A stretch of 42,078 nt of DNA from Flavobacteriales bacterium (GTDB taxonomy: Bacteria > Bacteroidota > Bacteroidia > Flavobacteriales_D > Sanyastnellaceae). The notes under the pieces are model-generated. The model saw nothing but the letters and a program-made list of their open reading frames with translations. It was not told the DNA's origin and did not search any database. Location: NCBI GenBank assembly GCA_947442505.1, contig CANEVR010000018.1:1-42078 (forward strand), given 5' to 3'. Shown piece after piece: positions 26,040-35,648 of this stretch. The number at the start of each line of letters is the position of its first letter. Position 1 is the first letter of the stretch. The translations under genes were made by a program, and so were the position numbers.

Positions 26040-28010
26040 CTACCTCACCAAACTCACCCACCCTACTTGCACCTGCTCTTTTTTAATTAGATATTGAATC
26101 TTGAGTCGATAATGGTAAATGCCGTTGGGAACAAAGTACTCACTACCCAGCTTATTTCCTTGCCAACGAAAATCCATGTCTGTTGTCTCATAAATCAATT
26201 CTCCCCAAGCATTAAAAATGTTCAGTTCAATGCTTACTGCATGATTAAATATTCCGAACCACGCATCATTGATGCCATCTTGATTCGGGCTAAATGCATT
26301 AGGTAAATAACAATACTCATCGCAGTCTTCTTCGTCCATTTCAAAAGTGGCGGTATAATCACCGCAATCATTGGAAAGGGTGATGAAAAATTCTCCGGAT
26401 TCATTGATGTATTGGCTGGTGGTAGTATCGCCATTCCACCATTCATAGTGCCAAGCTGGATAATTACTGGCATCAAACAACAGCGAATCTCCAATGCAAA
26501 TGATGTGTTGTTCTTCGTGCCAGGGAATAAATGGCAATTCATGATAGACCACTTGAACTTGATCTTCTACAAAACAAACATCATCAAAAGTGGCGGTGTA
26601 AGTTCCTTCATACTGCACATTGTAGGTATTGCTCGCATTGATGCTGCTGTTCCAATTAACCGGAACAGGAGCGATCAATGAAAGGGATTGTCCTTGACAT
26701 AGAATGGTATCTCGACCTAAGTCTATAATGGGAGGATCATGCACCTCAATCCATACGCTATCTTCCAAAGTACAACCATTGTAAGTGTAAATCGCACTCC
26801 AAAATCCTTCGCCATCTGGGTGGCTTAAGGTTCCATATTCTCCATTTTCCCAAACCACTGGTTCAGTTGTATAATAAATCAAAGGAGCATCACTGCATTC
26901 ATTGGTATCCAATCCCAAAGTCCAGTTGGGTAAAACAATTTGTTCAACTTCTACTTGATCACTCACCGTGCACCCATTGGCAGATGCAGTAACCGTATAA
27001 ACTCCTTGAACATCCACCACAAAAGTTTCCGTTGTAGGTCCTCCTGTCCATTGGATGTCCTGGTAATTGCCTGAGGCAGTTAACATAACTTCATCGCCCG
27101 GACAAAAGCTAACATCATCACCTGCATCAATACTCAAATCAACCGGGTTGTAATTAAAGTCCAAACTTCCTTGAAAAACATTTCCGCAGGCATCAGCAAC
27201 ACCACCAAAATTTGGACTGATGGAAAGGGTATAATTTCCTGCTGCCAAATTATTTACAATGACGGAAATGACAATTTCATCATCTGCCAATCCGTTGTTA
27301 TTATTGACAACAGCACCGGTAATGGGAATAGGGCCAGCAGGACCTTGCAGTGCAAAATCCTCTGTCTGCACTGATCCACTTTCGATGGGCTCGCTGAAAG
27401 TAGCAACAAGAAAATTTTGGTTGCATTCTGAAACAACATCAATGATGTCGGGTGAAAGATTGTCGTACAATGCAGCAGAACTTTGACCAAAATCAATGCT
27501 ATACCCACTTGTGCTTTGGCTCCAATTCATGATACAAAGTGCATAGGTTTGGCCAACTCCCGCTGTAATATCCGCATTGAAAGCTGGACCATTCATGTTG
27601 CCCGGTCCGTTGCTATTGCCTGTTCCTCCATTTGCAGACGAAATGCCTGTAGGTCCATTGCTAAAAAAATCTCCGTAAGCATTGCAACTCACCTCAATTG
27701 CGGTAGTACCAATTCCTGAACAACCTGAGTTGGTGATGTCAAACAATACCCAATCGTAATCATCTGCGTTGTCCATGGGATTAAGAACGAAACTCAAATT
27801 GCCAGCTTGCTGCACAGTGAAGGTATACCACATACTGGCGTATTCAGCCGCATTGCAACCACCAACATACTCGGGCGTTCCAATGGTATTGCTGGAATTG
27901 ATTTCTTGGTAGAAATCATTGCACAAAGAGATGGCACTTCCGCAATCATTTTGCGAAAAGGTTTGCATTGAAGCAAACACCATTATTGTCCCAAATAGGA
28001 ATTTCTTCAT
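26040..28010 (-). CDS. Secreted multi-domain protein with T9SS type B (gliding-type) C-terminus
   Basis: 656 residues. A signal peptide (MKKFLFGTIMVFASMQTFSQ) precedes a beta domain starting NDCGSAISLCND, with EYASMWYTFTVQQAGNLSFV typical of the CUB-like/PPC-like domains of Bacteroidota surface proteins. Next is a Ig-like/SbsA-type segment (DNLSPDIIDVVSECNQNF with ATFSEPIESGSV). Three or four PKD/Ig-like units follow (VDLSIDAGDDVSFCPGDEVM, IIDLGRDTILCQGQSLSL, HIICIGDSLLFDAS). The type B sorting domain begins CYLPNAFSPNQDGINDAW and ends in FNAWGELIYE and GWVSLVR. It is cysteine-rich. The role is likely surface attachment or structure. No enzyme motif is seen. Confidence 0.88.
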   Translation of the reverse strand: MKKFLFGTIMVFASMQTFSQNDCGSAISLCNDFYQEINSSNTIGTPEYVGGCNAAEYASMWYTFTVQQAGNLSFVLNPMDNADDYDWVLFDITNSGCSGIGTTAIEVSCNAYGDFFSNGPTGISSANGGTGNSNGPGNMNGPAFNADITAGVGQTYALCIMNWSQSTSGYSIDFGQSSAALYDNLSPDIIDVVSECNQNFLVATFSEPIESGSVQTEDFALQGPAGPIPITGAVVNNNNGLADDEIVISVIVNNLAAGNYTLSISPNFGGVADACGNVFQGSLDFNYNPVDLSIDAGDDVSFCPGDEVMLTASGNYQDIQWTGGPTTETFVVDVQGVYTVTASANGCTVSDQVEVEQIVLPNWTLGLDTNECSDAPLIYYTTEPVVWENGEYGTLSHPDGEGFWSAIYTYNGCTLEDSVWIEVHDPPIIDLGRDTILCQGQSLSLIAPVPVNWNSSINASNTYNVQYEGTYTATFDDVCFVEDQVQVVYHELPFIPWHEEQHIICIGDSLLFDASNYPAWHYEWWNGDTTTSQYINESGEFFITLSNDCGDYTATFEMDEEDCDEYCYLPNAFSPNQDGINDAWFGIFNHAVSIELNIFNAWGELIYETTDMDFRWQGNKLGSEYFVPNGIYHYRLKIQYLIKKEQVQVGWVSLVR

Positions 28011-28055
28011 GTCAAGGCTGAGGTCTAAATTAAACCTTTTCTTTATTATTGTACA

Positions 28056-30449
28056 ATGAACAAGTTAAAAAAAGGGATTATCATCGTTGGGATTGGGCTA
28101 TTAACCGTGGTTGTTATTGTAGCCATTTATCTCTGGCAAACTCGACCACAATACAGCGGTGATATTCAATTGGCAGGATTAAGTGCCGAGGTCAAGGTTG
28201 AATTTGATGCCTATGGAATCCCGCACATACAAGCGGAAAACAAAATGGATTTAATGAAAGCATTGGGATACTTGCATGCGCAAGACCGCTTGTTTCAGAT
28301 GGAGTTAATGCGCAGGGTTGGAAGTGGAACTTTATCAGAAATTGTTGGCCATGATGGCTTGAAAGTGGATGTTTTATTTAGAACAATGGAACTCCCTCAA
28401 TATGCAGAACAAAGTGCTGAGCGATTAAAGGACTCAACCTCATTGGCCTATGTTCAAGAAATGAACGCCTACTTGGAAGGCTTGAATGCTTTCATTGATC
28501 ATGGTGCTACTCCTATTGAGTTTCATTTGATGGGCATTCCCAAAAAACATTTTGAAGTCAAAGACATGTTTTACATTTCGGGGGCATTGGCCTTCAATTT
28601 TAATCAAGGACAAAAGACCGAACCCATTATTGATTACATCTCAAAGAACTACACAGAGCAACACCTCAAAGACATCGCATTGTATCATGATTCAACAGAA
28701 TCTTTTATTCCCAGCAATAATTTGCAAGGCATTGCGGAAGAAAAAGCAATCATCGACTACATGTTCTCTGTTACCAGAGATTCCTATTACCCCATTTATC
28801 CACCCTTGGATGGTTCCAATGCATGGGCCATTTCAGGCAAGCACACCAAAAGTGGCAAGCCCATGTTTTGCAACGATACCCACATTGGTTATATGATGCC
28901 GCAGACTTGGTACGAGGCCCATTTGCAATGTCCCGGATTTGAATTGTATGGACATTTTTTGTCAGGTGTTCCATTTGCCTTGATCGGTCGCAATCCCAAT
29001 TTGACCTGGGGCATAACCATGCTTTTGAATGACGACATGGATTACTTTTATGAGAAACCAACTGCAGATAAAAAAGGTGTAACTGTTGGGAATAAAGTTT
29101 ATCCATTGAAACAATCAACAGAGGTGATACATGTTAAAGGAGGTGGGGACACAACCATTACCAGAATTTCTGGCCCTCATGGACCAATGATCAATACAGT
29201 TACTTCCTTATTGGCTAATAAGAATTGGATCAGTTGTCATTGGACTTATACCCAGAAAGACAACAATACTTTCAAAGGATTTTGGGGCATGAACCAAAGC
29301 AATAACATGAAAGAGTTTGCATCCGCATTGCCCTATATCCACGCACCAGGGATTAGTTTGAATTATGCTGATGAGCAGGGAAATATTGCTTGGTGGGCAA
29401 CTGCATCTTTGAAAAATCGATTGTATTTGGATAATCCATGGACCATTGCTGATGGAAGTCAAGCCTTAACCCTACCATTTCGATACATTGACTTTAAATA
29501 CAATCCATCCAACATAAATCCTGAAAGTGGAATCATCTATTCAGCCAATGATTGGCCGCAGGAGGTTAAACTACCTCTTCATAAACCATTTTGGTATCCA
29601 GGGTATTACAAGCCGCAATACAGAGCAGATCGCATCATGAAACTTCTTTCCGCACAAGAAGAATGGGACAGTGAAAAAATGAAATCGGTCTTGAATGATG
29701 TTACAAATGATGCAGATAAGGTGATGTGGTATGCCATGAAGAGTTTGGCTCCAAGTTCTATCCTTGAAAAATTGCAGACTGTAAATGAGAAATGGCAGGG
29801 AGAATACACACCATCATTGGTTACCCCTACCATTTATCAAACCTTGTTGTACTATTACATGCGGATGGCCATGGAAGATGAATTGGGACCAAAAGCTTGG
29901 GAATTGTTTTGCACCAATCATCAATATCAACGGGCATATGGACATTTGCTTTGGCAAGAGCATTCTCCCTGGTGGGATGATGTGCGTACCCCTCAGGTAG
30001 AGAATCGAGCGATGATATTGACCAAAGCATGGCAGAAGACTTGGTCGATTTTGACCAAGGAGTATGGTGAAAACCCAACGCTTTGGAAATGGGAAGAGTC
30101 TTGTCAATTGGAAATTGGTCACCCCATTGGCAAAGTGGCGCTATTGGCTCCATTCTTCAATGGTCCCAAGCATCCCGTTCATGGCAGCAATGAAACCATA
30201 CATCAAAGTGGGTTTCATCCAGATTCATTGGGACATTTTAAGGTGCTCTTCGGATCACAAATGCGCATCATCGTTGATTTTGGAGATGCCCGCAATGGAT
30301 GCAATGTGACGCCTACCGGACAGAGTGGACATTGGTTGAGTCAGCATTACGATGATCAACAAGAATTGTATGCCCAAAGATGTTTTAGGAATCAAACAAT
30401 GAAGAACCAGAAATTTGAAGGTGGTACAAGCTTGGTTTTGCACCCGTAA
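28056..30449 (+). CDS. Penicillin-acylase-family (Ntn) hydrolase
   Basis: 797 residues with an N-terminal membrane helix (about 7-27). The family is made as a precursor cut in two, with the new N-terminal serine as nucleophile. Here the cleavage site is GSNAWAISGKHTKSGKPM, with S254 as the nucleophile. The A-chain part has the typical DAYGIPHIQAENKMDLMKAL and GYLHAQDRLFQMELMRR. The B-chain holds NDTHIGYMMPQTWYEAHL and a late HPVHGSNETI. Family members cleave amides such as acyl-homoserine lactones or beta-lactams; the substrate here is unknown. A -7-like box TATTATTG ends four bases before the ATG. Confidence 0.9.
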   Translation: MNKLKKGIIIVGIGLLTVVVIVAIYLWQTRPQYSGDIQLAGLSAEVKVEFDAYGIPHIQAENKMDLMKALGYLHAQDRLFQMELMRRVGSGTLSEIVGHDGLKVDVLFRTMELPQYAEQSAERLKDSTSLAYVQEMNAYLEGLNAFIDHGATPIEFHLMGIPKKHFEVKDMFYISGALAFNFNQGQKTEPIIDYISKNYTEQHLKDIALYHDSTESFIPSNNLQGIAEEKAIIDYMFSVTRDSYYPIYPPLDGSNAWAISGKHTKSGKPMFCNDTHIGYMMPQTWYEAHLQCPGFELYGHFLSGVPFALIGRNPNLTWGITMLLNDDMDYFYEKPTADKKGVTVGNKVYPLKQSTEVIHVKGGGDTTITRISGPHGPMINTVTSLLANKNWISCHWTYTQKDNNTFKGFWGMNQSNNMKEFASALPYIHAPGISLNYADEQGNIAWWATASLKNRLYLDNPWTIADGSQALTLPFRYIDFKYNPSNINPESGIIYSANDWPQEVKLPLHKPFWYPGYYKPQYRADRIMKLLSAQEEWDSEKMKSVLNDVTNDADKVMWYAMKSLAPSSILEKLQTVNEKWQGEYTPSLVTPTIYQTLLYYYMRMAMEDELGPKAWELFCTNHQYQRAYGHLLWQEHSPWWDDVRTPQVENRAMILTKAWQKTWSILTKEYGENPTLWKWEESCQLEIGHPIGKVALLAPFFNGPKHPVHGSNETIHQSGFHPDSLGHFKVLFGSQMRIIVDFGDARNGCNVTPTGQSGHWLSQHYDDQQELYAQRCFRNQTMKNQKFEGGTSLVLHP

Positions 30450-30497
30450 ATAATTTTTTTTGAATTAATTGATGAATTAGGTCTGTTTTGCAAAAAC

Positions 30498-30523
30498 AAG
30501 GGCTATTTTTGTCAATCGCCCTT
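30498..30523. promoter_or_regulatory. Promoter of the helicase gene inside an inverted repeat
   Basis: The -7 box TATTTTTG (30504-30511) lies 17 bases before the ATG. It is bracketed by AAGGGC (30498-30503) and its complement GCCCTT (30518-30523). Confidence 0.45.
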
Positions 30524-30528
30524 TTGGA

Positions 30529-32052
30529 ATGAACGATACCGAATCTGCCATAGAAGTAACAACTGTAACTGAGAAAGTCCTATATGACTATCAGCAGGCA
30601 GCACTCGATAAAATTTTTGATCGCATTCAAAAATTCCCTGTCAATTACAACCTTTGCTTTCAATTGCCTACAGGAGGCGGTAAGACCATTATCTTTTCTG
30701 AAATAGCCAAACGTTACATTCGTAAAACAGGTAAGAAAGTAATGATTCTTACGCACCGAGTGGAGCTATTGGGACAAACTTCACGCGTGCTCAAGGAGTT
30801 TGGTGTGAAGAACAAAATCATTGTCAGCAAAGTGAAGGAGTTGGATGAGGAGGAAAATCATGACTGTTTTGTAGCGATGGTTGAAACGCTCAACAATCGC
30901 CTCAAAGATGAGCGCATGAAGTTCGACAATTTGGGTTTGGTGATTGTCGATGAAGCCCATTACAATTCGTTTAGAAAGCTTTTTAAATGGTTTGATGAAC
31001 CCATTATTCTAGGGGTTACCGCTACCCCACTCAGTTCAAACATTTTGTTGCCTTTGAATGAGAATTACAATGAGTTGATTGTTGGTGAGAGCATCTCAAG
31101 TTTGGTTGATCAGAAGTATTTAGCCAAGGCCAATATGTATTCATACGATGTCAGTTTGCATTCATTGAAGTTGGGTATTAATGGTGATTACACCGTTTCT
31201 TCATCAGAAAAATTGTACGGCAATATTTTCATGCAAGAAAAATTGCTGTATGCATATGAGCAAATAGCAAAAGGTACCAAGACTTTGATTTTTAACAACG
31301 GAATCAACACATCTAAGCAAGTTTACATGATGTTCTTGGAGGCCGGATATGATGTTAGACATTTGGACAACACCAACAACGAGCAAGAACGTAGGGAGAT
31401 ATTGGAGTGGTTTCATACCAAGCCCAACGCCATTTTGTCCTCCGTTTCCATCTTGACAACGGGATTTGATGAACCCACTGTAGAGACCATCATTTTGAAT
31501 CGAGCCACCAAATCATTGACGCTTTATCACCAAATGATTGGTAGAGGTTCACGTTTGATACCCGGAAAAGAAGAATTTAATGTTATTGATTTGGGAAACA
31601 ATGCCAAGCGTTTTGGATTGTGGGATTCCTATATTGATTGGCAAGAGATATTTGCCCATCCCAACGCTTACATTGAGAGCATTGTTTCAGACGATGTGAT
31701 GGAACGCGAGACCAAATATGAGATGACACCTGAGGTGAGGGATCGTTTTAAGAATTCGCCAGTCATTGACTTTGATATCAAAGAGCATTATTTGCGTTTA
31801 ATGAAAGCTGGTCGAAAAGCCAAGGAAGTTTTGGATTTGAGTATTCAACAGCACGCCACTATTGTACAGGAAAATGCAGAAGATGTTTTTGATGCTTTGG
31901 AATTGGTCAAAGTTTTGGAAATGGATGTCAAAAGTCGTGTTAAACATTTTAGCTATTGTATTTCTAAGAGTACCGAGAGTTATCGGGATTGGTTGAGATC
32001 AGAGTACATGCGAAAGCTGTCGATGATTGTGCGCGAAATGTATAATGATTAA
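30529..32052 (+). CDS. DEAD/DEAH-box superfamily 2 helicase
   Basis: 507 residues with the two RecA-like domains of SF2 helicases: motif I PTGGGKT (47-53), motif Ia LTHRVELLGQ, motif II DEAH (141-144), motif III GVTATPLSS, motif IV-like KTLIFNNGINTS, motif V SILTTGFDEPTVETIILNRA and motif VI QMIGRGSR. The last motifs and the Y-D-Y-Q-Q opening (Q-motif-like LYDYQQAALDKI) put it with the RecG/XPB/UvrB-like ATP-dependent group of uncharacterised helicases. The C-terminal 110 residues are helical and unassigned. DNA or RNA substrate is unknown. It starts an apparent rightward operon with the SRPBCC and SulP genes (13-base gap). Confidence 0.88.
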   Translation: MNDTESAIEVTTVTEKVLYDYQQAALDKIFDRIQKFPVNYNLCFQLPTGGGKTIIFSEIAKRYIRKTGKKVMILTHRVELLGQTSRVLKEFGVKNKIIVSKVKELDEEENHDCFVAMVETLNNRLKDERMKFDNLGLVIVDEAHYNSFRKLFKWFDEPIILGVTATPLSSNILLPLNENYNELIVGESISSLVDQKYLAKANMYSYDVSLHSLKLGINGDYTVSSSEKLYGNIFMQEKLLYAYEQIAKGTKTLIFNNGINTSKQVYMMFLEAGYDVRHLDNTNNEQERREILEWFHTKPNAILSSVSILTTGFDEPTVETIILNRATKSLTLYHQMIGRGSRLIPGKEEFNVIDLGNNAKRFGLWDSYIDWQEIFAHPNAYIESIVSDDVMERETKYEMTPEVRDRFKNSPVIDFDIKEHYLRLMKAGRKAKEVLDLSIQQHATIVQENAEDVFDALELVKVLEMDVKSRVKHFSYCISKSTESYRDWLRSEYMRKLSMIVREMYND

Positions 32053-32064
32053 AACATTTGAAGA

Positions 32065-32481
32065 ATGAAATTAAAGACAGAGAACATTTTTCAGATAACA
32101 GAAATACCTGCATCCAAACATGAAGTCTATGAGGCTTTAACAGATGCCAAAGTATTTTACGCCATCACAGGGTTACACGCAGAGTTTCATTCAGAACCGG
32201 GTACTTATTTCATTTCAGAAAATAAGAAAGTTAGTGGGTATTATTTGAGCTTGGAGCAGGATGAATTTATCGTGATGGCATGGAGGCATGAGTATTTCTA
32301 TCGTGGAATTCATACCTTGGTTCATATTGAACTGACGGAAATGGAGGATGGCGGAACGCGCATTCACTTTAATCACGTAGGTGTACCTGAAGAACATGCT
32401 GGTTGGTTGACAGAGCATTGGAAGCGCGATGTGTGGTCGCTTTTCTTGGCTCATTTTAAAGCACTTAAAAGTAATCCATGA
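32065..32481 (+). CDS. SRPBCC/AHSA1-like (Aha1 domain) protein
   Basis: 138 residues without a signal peptide. The opening strand-helix (IFQITEIPASKHEVYEALTD, then AKVFYAITG) and the ending (GTRIHFNHVGVPEEHAGWLT, then EHWKRDVWSLFLAHFKALK) are the START-like helix-grip fold of activator-of-Hsp90-ATPase family proteins. Proteins of this type bind hydrophobic ligands or chaperones; the ligand here is unknown. Its TGA stop overlaps the ATG of the SulP transporter (ATGA), so translation of the two is coupled. Confidence 0.85.
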   Translation: MKLKTENIFQITEIPASKHEVYEALTDAKVFYAITGLHAEFHSEPGTYFISENKKVSGYYLSLEQDEFIVMAWRHEYFYRGIHTLVHIELTEMEDGGTRIHFNHVGVPEEHAGWLTEHWKRDVWSLFLAHFKALKSNP

Positions 32482-34001
32482 ATAAAATAAAGGACAATTT
32501 ATTTCCTTCTCTTTTGGTTTTCTTGGTGGCACTTCCATTGTGTCTGGGAATTGCCTTGGCTTCTGGTGTGACGCCATTTGCTGGATTAATTGCAGGCATT
32601 GTAGGAGGTATTGTAGTAGGAATAATCAGCGGTTCTCATTTGAGTGTAAGTGGACCTGCGGCTGGTTTAACCATACTTGTGGCCAATGCCATCATACAAC
32701 TAAATGATTATACCCTCTTTTTAACCGCTGTTGTATTGGCGGGAATGCTTCAAATTATTTTTGGATTAATCAAGGCCGGAAAATTGGGAGAATATGTTCC
32801 CAACAATGTCATTCGTGGCATGATGGCCGCCATTGGATTGATTCTCATTTTAAAGCAAATACCGCACTTGGTTGGTTTTGATCATGATTTTGAGGGCGAT
32901 GAAGATTTTGTGCAACCCGACGGAGAAAACACATTTACTGAAGTCATATTGGCTTTTTTAAGAATAACGCCCAATGCTGCTATCATTGGCTTGGGTAGTT
33001 TGCTCTTTTTATTGGTGTGGGATAACTTTATTGTTTATCGATGGAAGGCCTTAAAATTTTTACCGGGATCATTGTTGGTCGTAATCATGGGGATCTTGAT
33101 GACATTTTTTTGGACTGGTACAAATTTGGCCATGTTGCCAGAACATTTGGTGAATGTGCCTGTCGTTGAGCATTGGTCGGATTGGTCAGGAAAAATGATT
33201 ACCCCAAATTTCAATGGAATCGCGCAAGTCAATGTTTGGATGGTCGCTTTTACCATTGCTCTAGTAGCCAGTTTAGAGAGCCTTCTGGGCGTTGAGGCCG
33301 TGGATAAACTTGATCCACTAAAACGAAGTACACCCAATAATCGTGAATTGATTGCGCAAGGCGTTGGTAATTCCGTTTCTGGTTTGTTGGGTGGAATACC
33401 AGTCACCTCTGTTGTGGTGCGCAGTACAGCCAATATCAGTGCTGGAGCTACGAATAAGATGAGCGCAATCCTGCATGGCGTTTTTATTTTGTTGAGCATT
33501 CTTTTCATTCCACATCTATTGAACCTGATACCCCTTGCCTCACTGGCTGCTGTGCTGATAACAGTTGGATACAAATTGGTAAAACCGTCCATCTTTATTG
33601 AAATCTGGAAACAAGGACGGGTTCAGTTTATTCCTTTTTTAGTAACCGTTTTGGCCATCCTTTTCTTGGGACTATTGAAAGGAATTGGAATTGGAATGTT
33701 GATTGGTATATTTTACGTCATCAAAAGAAATTTTCATGACGGTGTCAATCTGTATCAATTGGAAAGCAATTATTTGTTGCGATTCCAAACCGAGGTCACT
33801 TTTTTAAATAAGCCATTGTTAAAGGATTTGTTGTCACAGATACCTGAGAATAGTCAAGTATTGATGGACCTATCAAAAAATGAACGTTTGGATGAAGACA
33901 TCAAGGAAATGATCAGAGAGTATAGAATTCAAGCAGAATTCAAAAGTATCCACGTAGAATTTAAATACAATTCAAGAACCAACATCCCAAAACCCTTTTA
34001 A
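32478..34001 (+). CDS. SulP-family anion transporter, probably bicarbonate-type
   Basis: 507 residues with about ten to twelve membrane helices in the SLC26/SulP pattern: the start FPSLLVFLVALPLCLGIALA, then GVTPFAGLIAGIVGGIVVG, HLSVSGPAAGLTILVANAI and NVIRGMMAAIGLILILKQIP. A C-terminal stretch after helix 12 (about 415-507, YLLRFQTEVTFLNKPLLKDL) is a short STAS-like domain. Its position directly before a beta-carbonic anhydrase gene (one-base gap) suggests bicarbonate or another anion linked to CO2 chemistry, rather than sulfate; no sulfate genes are near. SulP-carbonic anhydrase pairs and fusions are a known arrangement. Substrate specificity cannot be read from the sequence. Confidence 0.9.
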   Translation: MNKIKDNLFPSLLVFLVALPLCLGIALASGVTPFAGLIAGIVGGIVVGIISGSHLSVSGPAAGLTILVANAIIQLNDYTLFLTAVVLAGMLQIIFGLIKAGKLGEYVPNNVIRGMMAAIGLILILKQIPHLVGFDHDFEGDEDFVQPDGENTFTEVILAFLRITPNAAIIGLGSLLFLLVWDNFIVYRWKALKFLPGSLLVVIMGILMTFFWTGTNLAMLPEHLVNVPVVEHWSDWSGKMITPNFNGIAQVNVWMVAFTIALVASLESLLGVEAVDKLDPLKRSTPNNRELIAQGVGNSVSGLLGGIPVTSVVVRSTANISAGATNKMSAILHGVFILLSILFIPHLLNLIPLASLAAVLITVGYKLVKPSIFIEIWKQGRVQFIPFLVTVLAILFLGLLKGIGIGMLIGIFYVIKRNFHDGVNLYQLESNYLLRFQTEVTFLNKPLLKDLLSQIPENSQVLMDLSKNERLDEDIKEMIREYRIQAEFKSIHVEFKYNSRTNIPKPF

Positions 34002-34002
34002 T

Positions 34003-34638
34003 ATGGACAGCATTTCAAAATTATTGTTAGAGAATGAAGCTTGGGCTAGAGAAAAGGTTGAATTAGATCCTGAGTATTTTTCTCGCTTGTCCAAAATTCA
34101 AACCCCAGAGTTTTTGTGGATTGGTTGTTCGGATAGTCGTGTTCCTGCCAATGAAATTACAGGGACTGAACCCGGAGAAATATTTGTGCACCGCAATGTT
34201 GCGAATCTGGTTGTTCATACAGATTTGAATCTTTTAAGTGTTTTGTTATACGCGGTAGATGTTTTGAAGGTCAAACACATTATCGTATGCGGACACTATG
34301 GCTGCGGTGGAGTCAAGGCATCATTGACCAATGAAAGCTTTGGTATGATCAACAAATGGTTGCGAAATATCAAAGATGTTTACCGCATCCATGAAGACGA
34401 ATTCAAATCTTTGGAAAATGAAGAGGAAAAAGTCAATCTTTTGGTTGAATTAAATGTCAAAGAGCAAGTTTTAAATTTGGCCAAAACGAGCATTGTTCAA
34501 AGCGCATGGAAACAAAGACAAGGTCCTACCATTCATGGTTGGGTATATGGGTTGAATGATGGAAAATTGAAACCTTTGTGCTCAATGGATCATCATTCAA
34601 AATTGGATGACATTTACACCTACAACAACTTGGGTTAA
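34003..34638 (+). CDS. Beta-class carbonic anhydrase
   Basis: Interconverts CO2 and bicarbonate with a zinc bound by two Cys and one His. The 211 residues carry the Zn ligands C42 (in WIGCSDSRVPANE, with D44 and R46 as the gate dyad), H98 and C101 (CGHYGCGGVK). The sequence matches the Can/CynT-like plant-type class, cytoplasmic, without a signal peptide. It is tightly coupled to the SulP gene and probably converts imported bicarbonate or recycles CO2. The stop TAA and the stop of the convergent tsaD share the bases TTAA, so the two transcripts end within four bases of each other. Confidence 0.95.
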   Translation: MDSISKLLLENEAWAREKVELDPEYFSRLSKIQTPEFLWIGCSDSRVPANEITGTEPGEIFVHRNVANLVVHTDLNLLSVLLYAVDVLKVKHIIVCGHYGCGGVKASLTNESFGMINKWLRNIKDVYRIHEDEFKSLENEEEKVNLLVELNVKEQVLNLAKTSIVQSAWKQRQGPTIHGWVYGLNDGKLKPLCSMDHHSKLDDIYTYNNLG

Positions 34639-35648
34639 ATTGCCATTCTCGGTTTAGGCACAATATTACGCGCAACTGGATTTTTCAAGTATTCAAAATA
34701 ACCCGATATACCAATCATAGCGGCATTGTCCGTACAATATTCAAATTGAGGAATAAAGGTCTGGTATCCTTTTTCGACTCCTCTTTTTTGAAATTCACTT
34801 CTGAGCAAACTATTGGCTGAGACACCACCGGCCAATGCGATATCTTTTACGTTGTATTCTTTTACAATCCTAAAAAACTGATCCATCAGGTACTGCACCA
34901 CTGCATTTTGGTAGGAAGCACACAAATCATGGATGTTCTCTTGAATGAAATTAGGATTGGTTTTGGTTTGGGCTTGAATGAAATAAAGCAAAGATGTTTT
35001 TAGTCCTGAGAAACTGAAATCATTGTCTTTCTTTTTAGGAACTGCAAAGGCAAAAGCCTTGGGGTTTCCCTCCTTGGACAAGCGATCCACCATTGGTCCT
35101 CCTGGATAAGGTAGTCCAAGCAATTTGGCCCCTTTATCCAAAGCCTCACCCGCTGCGTCATCCAACGTGGTGGACACTACTTTCAAATCTGTTGAAGTTT
35201 CTACCAAGACAATCTGTGTATGACCACCAGAGACCGTTAAGCAAGCAAAAGGAAATTGAATTTCTTTTTCATATTGTCCTTGAATACAATGGGCCAATAC
35301 GTGTCCCTTCATGTGGTTTACGCCAACCAAAGGTTTACCGGAGGCCATGGACAAAGACTTCATAAAGGCAACACCCACATGCAATGCCCCCATCAAACCG
35401 GGGCCTTCCGTGACGGCCAAAAGATGCATGTCTTGCAAAGTAAGATTGGCTTTTTGAAAGACAGCAGAAACAACAGGAACAATATTGGATTGGTGGGCCC
35501 TGCTGGCCAACTCTGGCACTACCCCTCCGTATTGCTCATGCACGGCTTGGGTTGCGGTCACCAATGCAACCACCTTTTGATGATTCAAAATGGCAGCAGA
35601 AGTTTCATCGCAACTGCTCTCAACTGCAAGGGTATAAAAATCACTCAT
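34635..35648 (-). CDS. tsaD: tRNA N6-adenosine threonylcarbamoyltransferase TsaD
   Basis: TsaD transfers the threonylcarbamoyl group to A37 of ANN-decoding tRNAs. The 337 residues show the ASKHA fold motifs: AVESSCDETSAAIL at the start, GVVPELASRAHQ, TEGPGLMGALHVG, and the metal-binding NHMKGHVLAH (H112, H116). VSGGHTQIVLVE, DDAAGEALDKGAKLLGLPYP and LAGGVSANSLLR with the last CTDNAAMIG motif complete the match. All are intact. The ATG overlaps the stop of the upstream ApbE-like gene (ATGA), so the two are co-translated although functionally unrelated. Confidence 0.97.
   Translation of the reverse strand: MSDFYTLAVESSCDETSAAILNHQKVVALVTATQAVHEQYGGVVPELASRAHQSNIVPVVSAVFQKANLTLQDMHLLAVTEGPGLMGALHVGVAFMKSLSMASGKPLVGVNHMKGHVLAHCIQGQYEKEIQFPFACLTVSGGHTQIVLVETSTDLKVVSTTLDDAAGEALDKGAKLLGLPYPGGPMVDRLSKEGNPKAFAFAVPKKKDNDFSFSGLKTSLLYFIQAQTKTNPNFIQENIHDLCASYQNAVVQYLMDQFFRIVKEYNVKDIALAGGVSANSLLRSEFQKRGVEKGYQTFIPQFEYCTDNAAMIGISGYFEYLKNPVARNIVPKPRMAI

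Noticed and set aside
34003-34638. Sulfate uptake role for the SulP-linked pair
   Set aside because: No sulfate-assimilation genes are adjacent and carbonic anhydrase is directly coupled, so bicarbonate is preferred though unproven.
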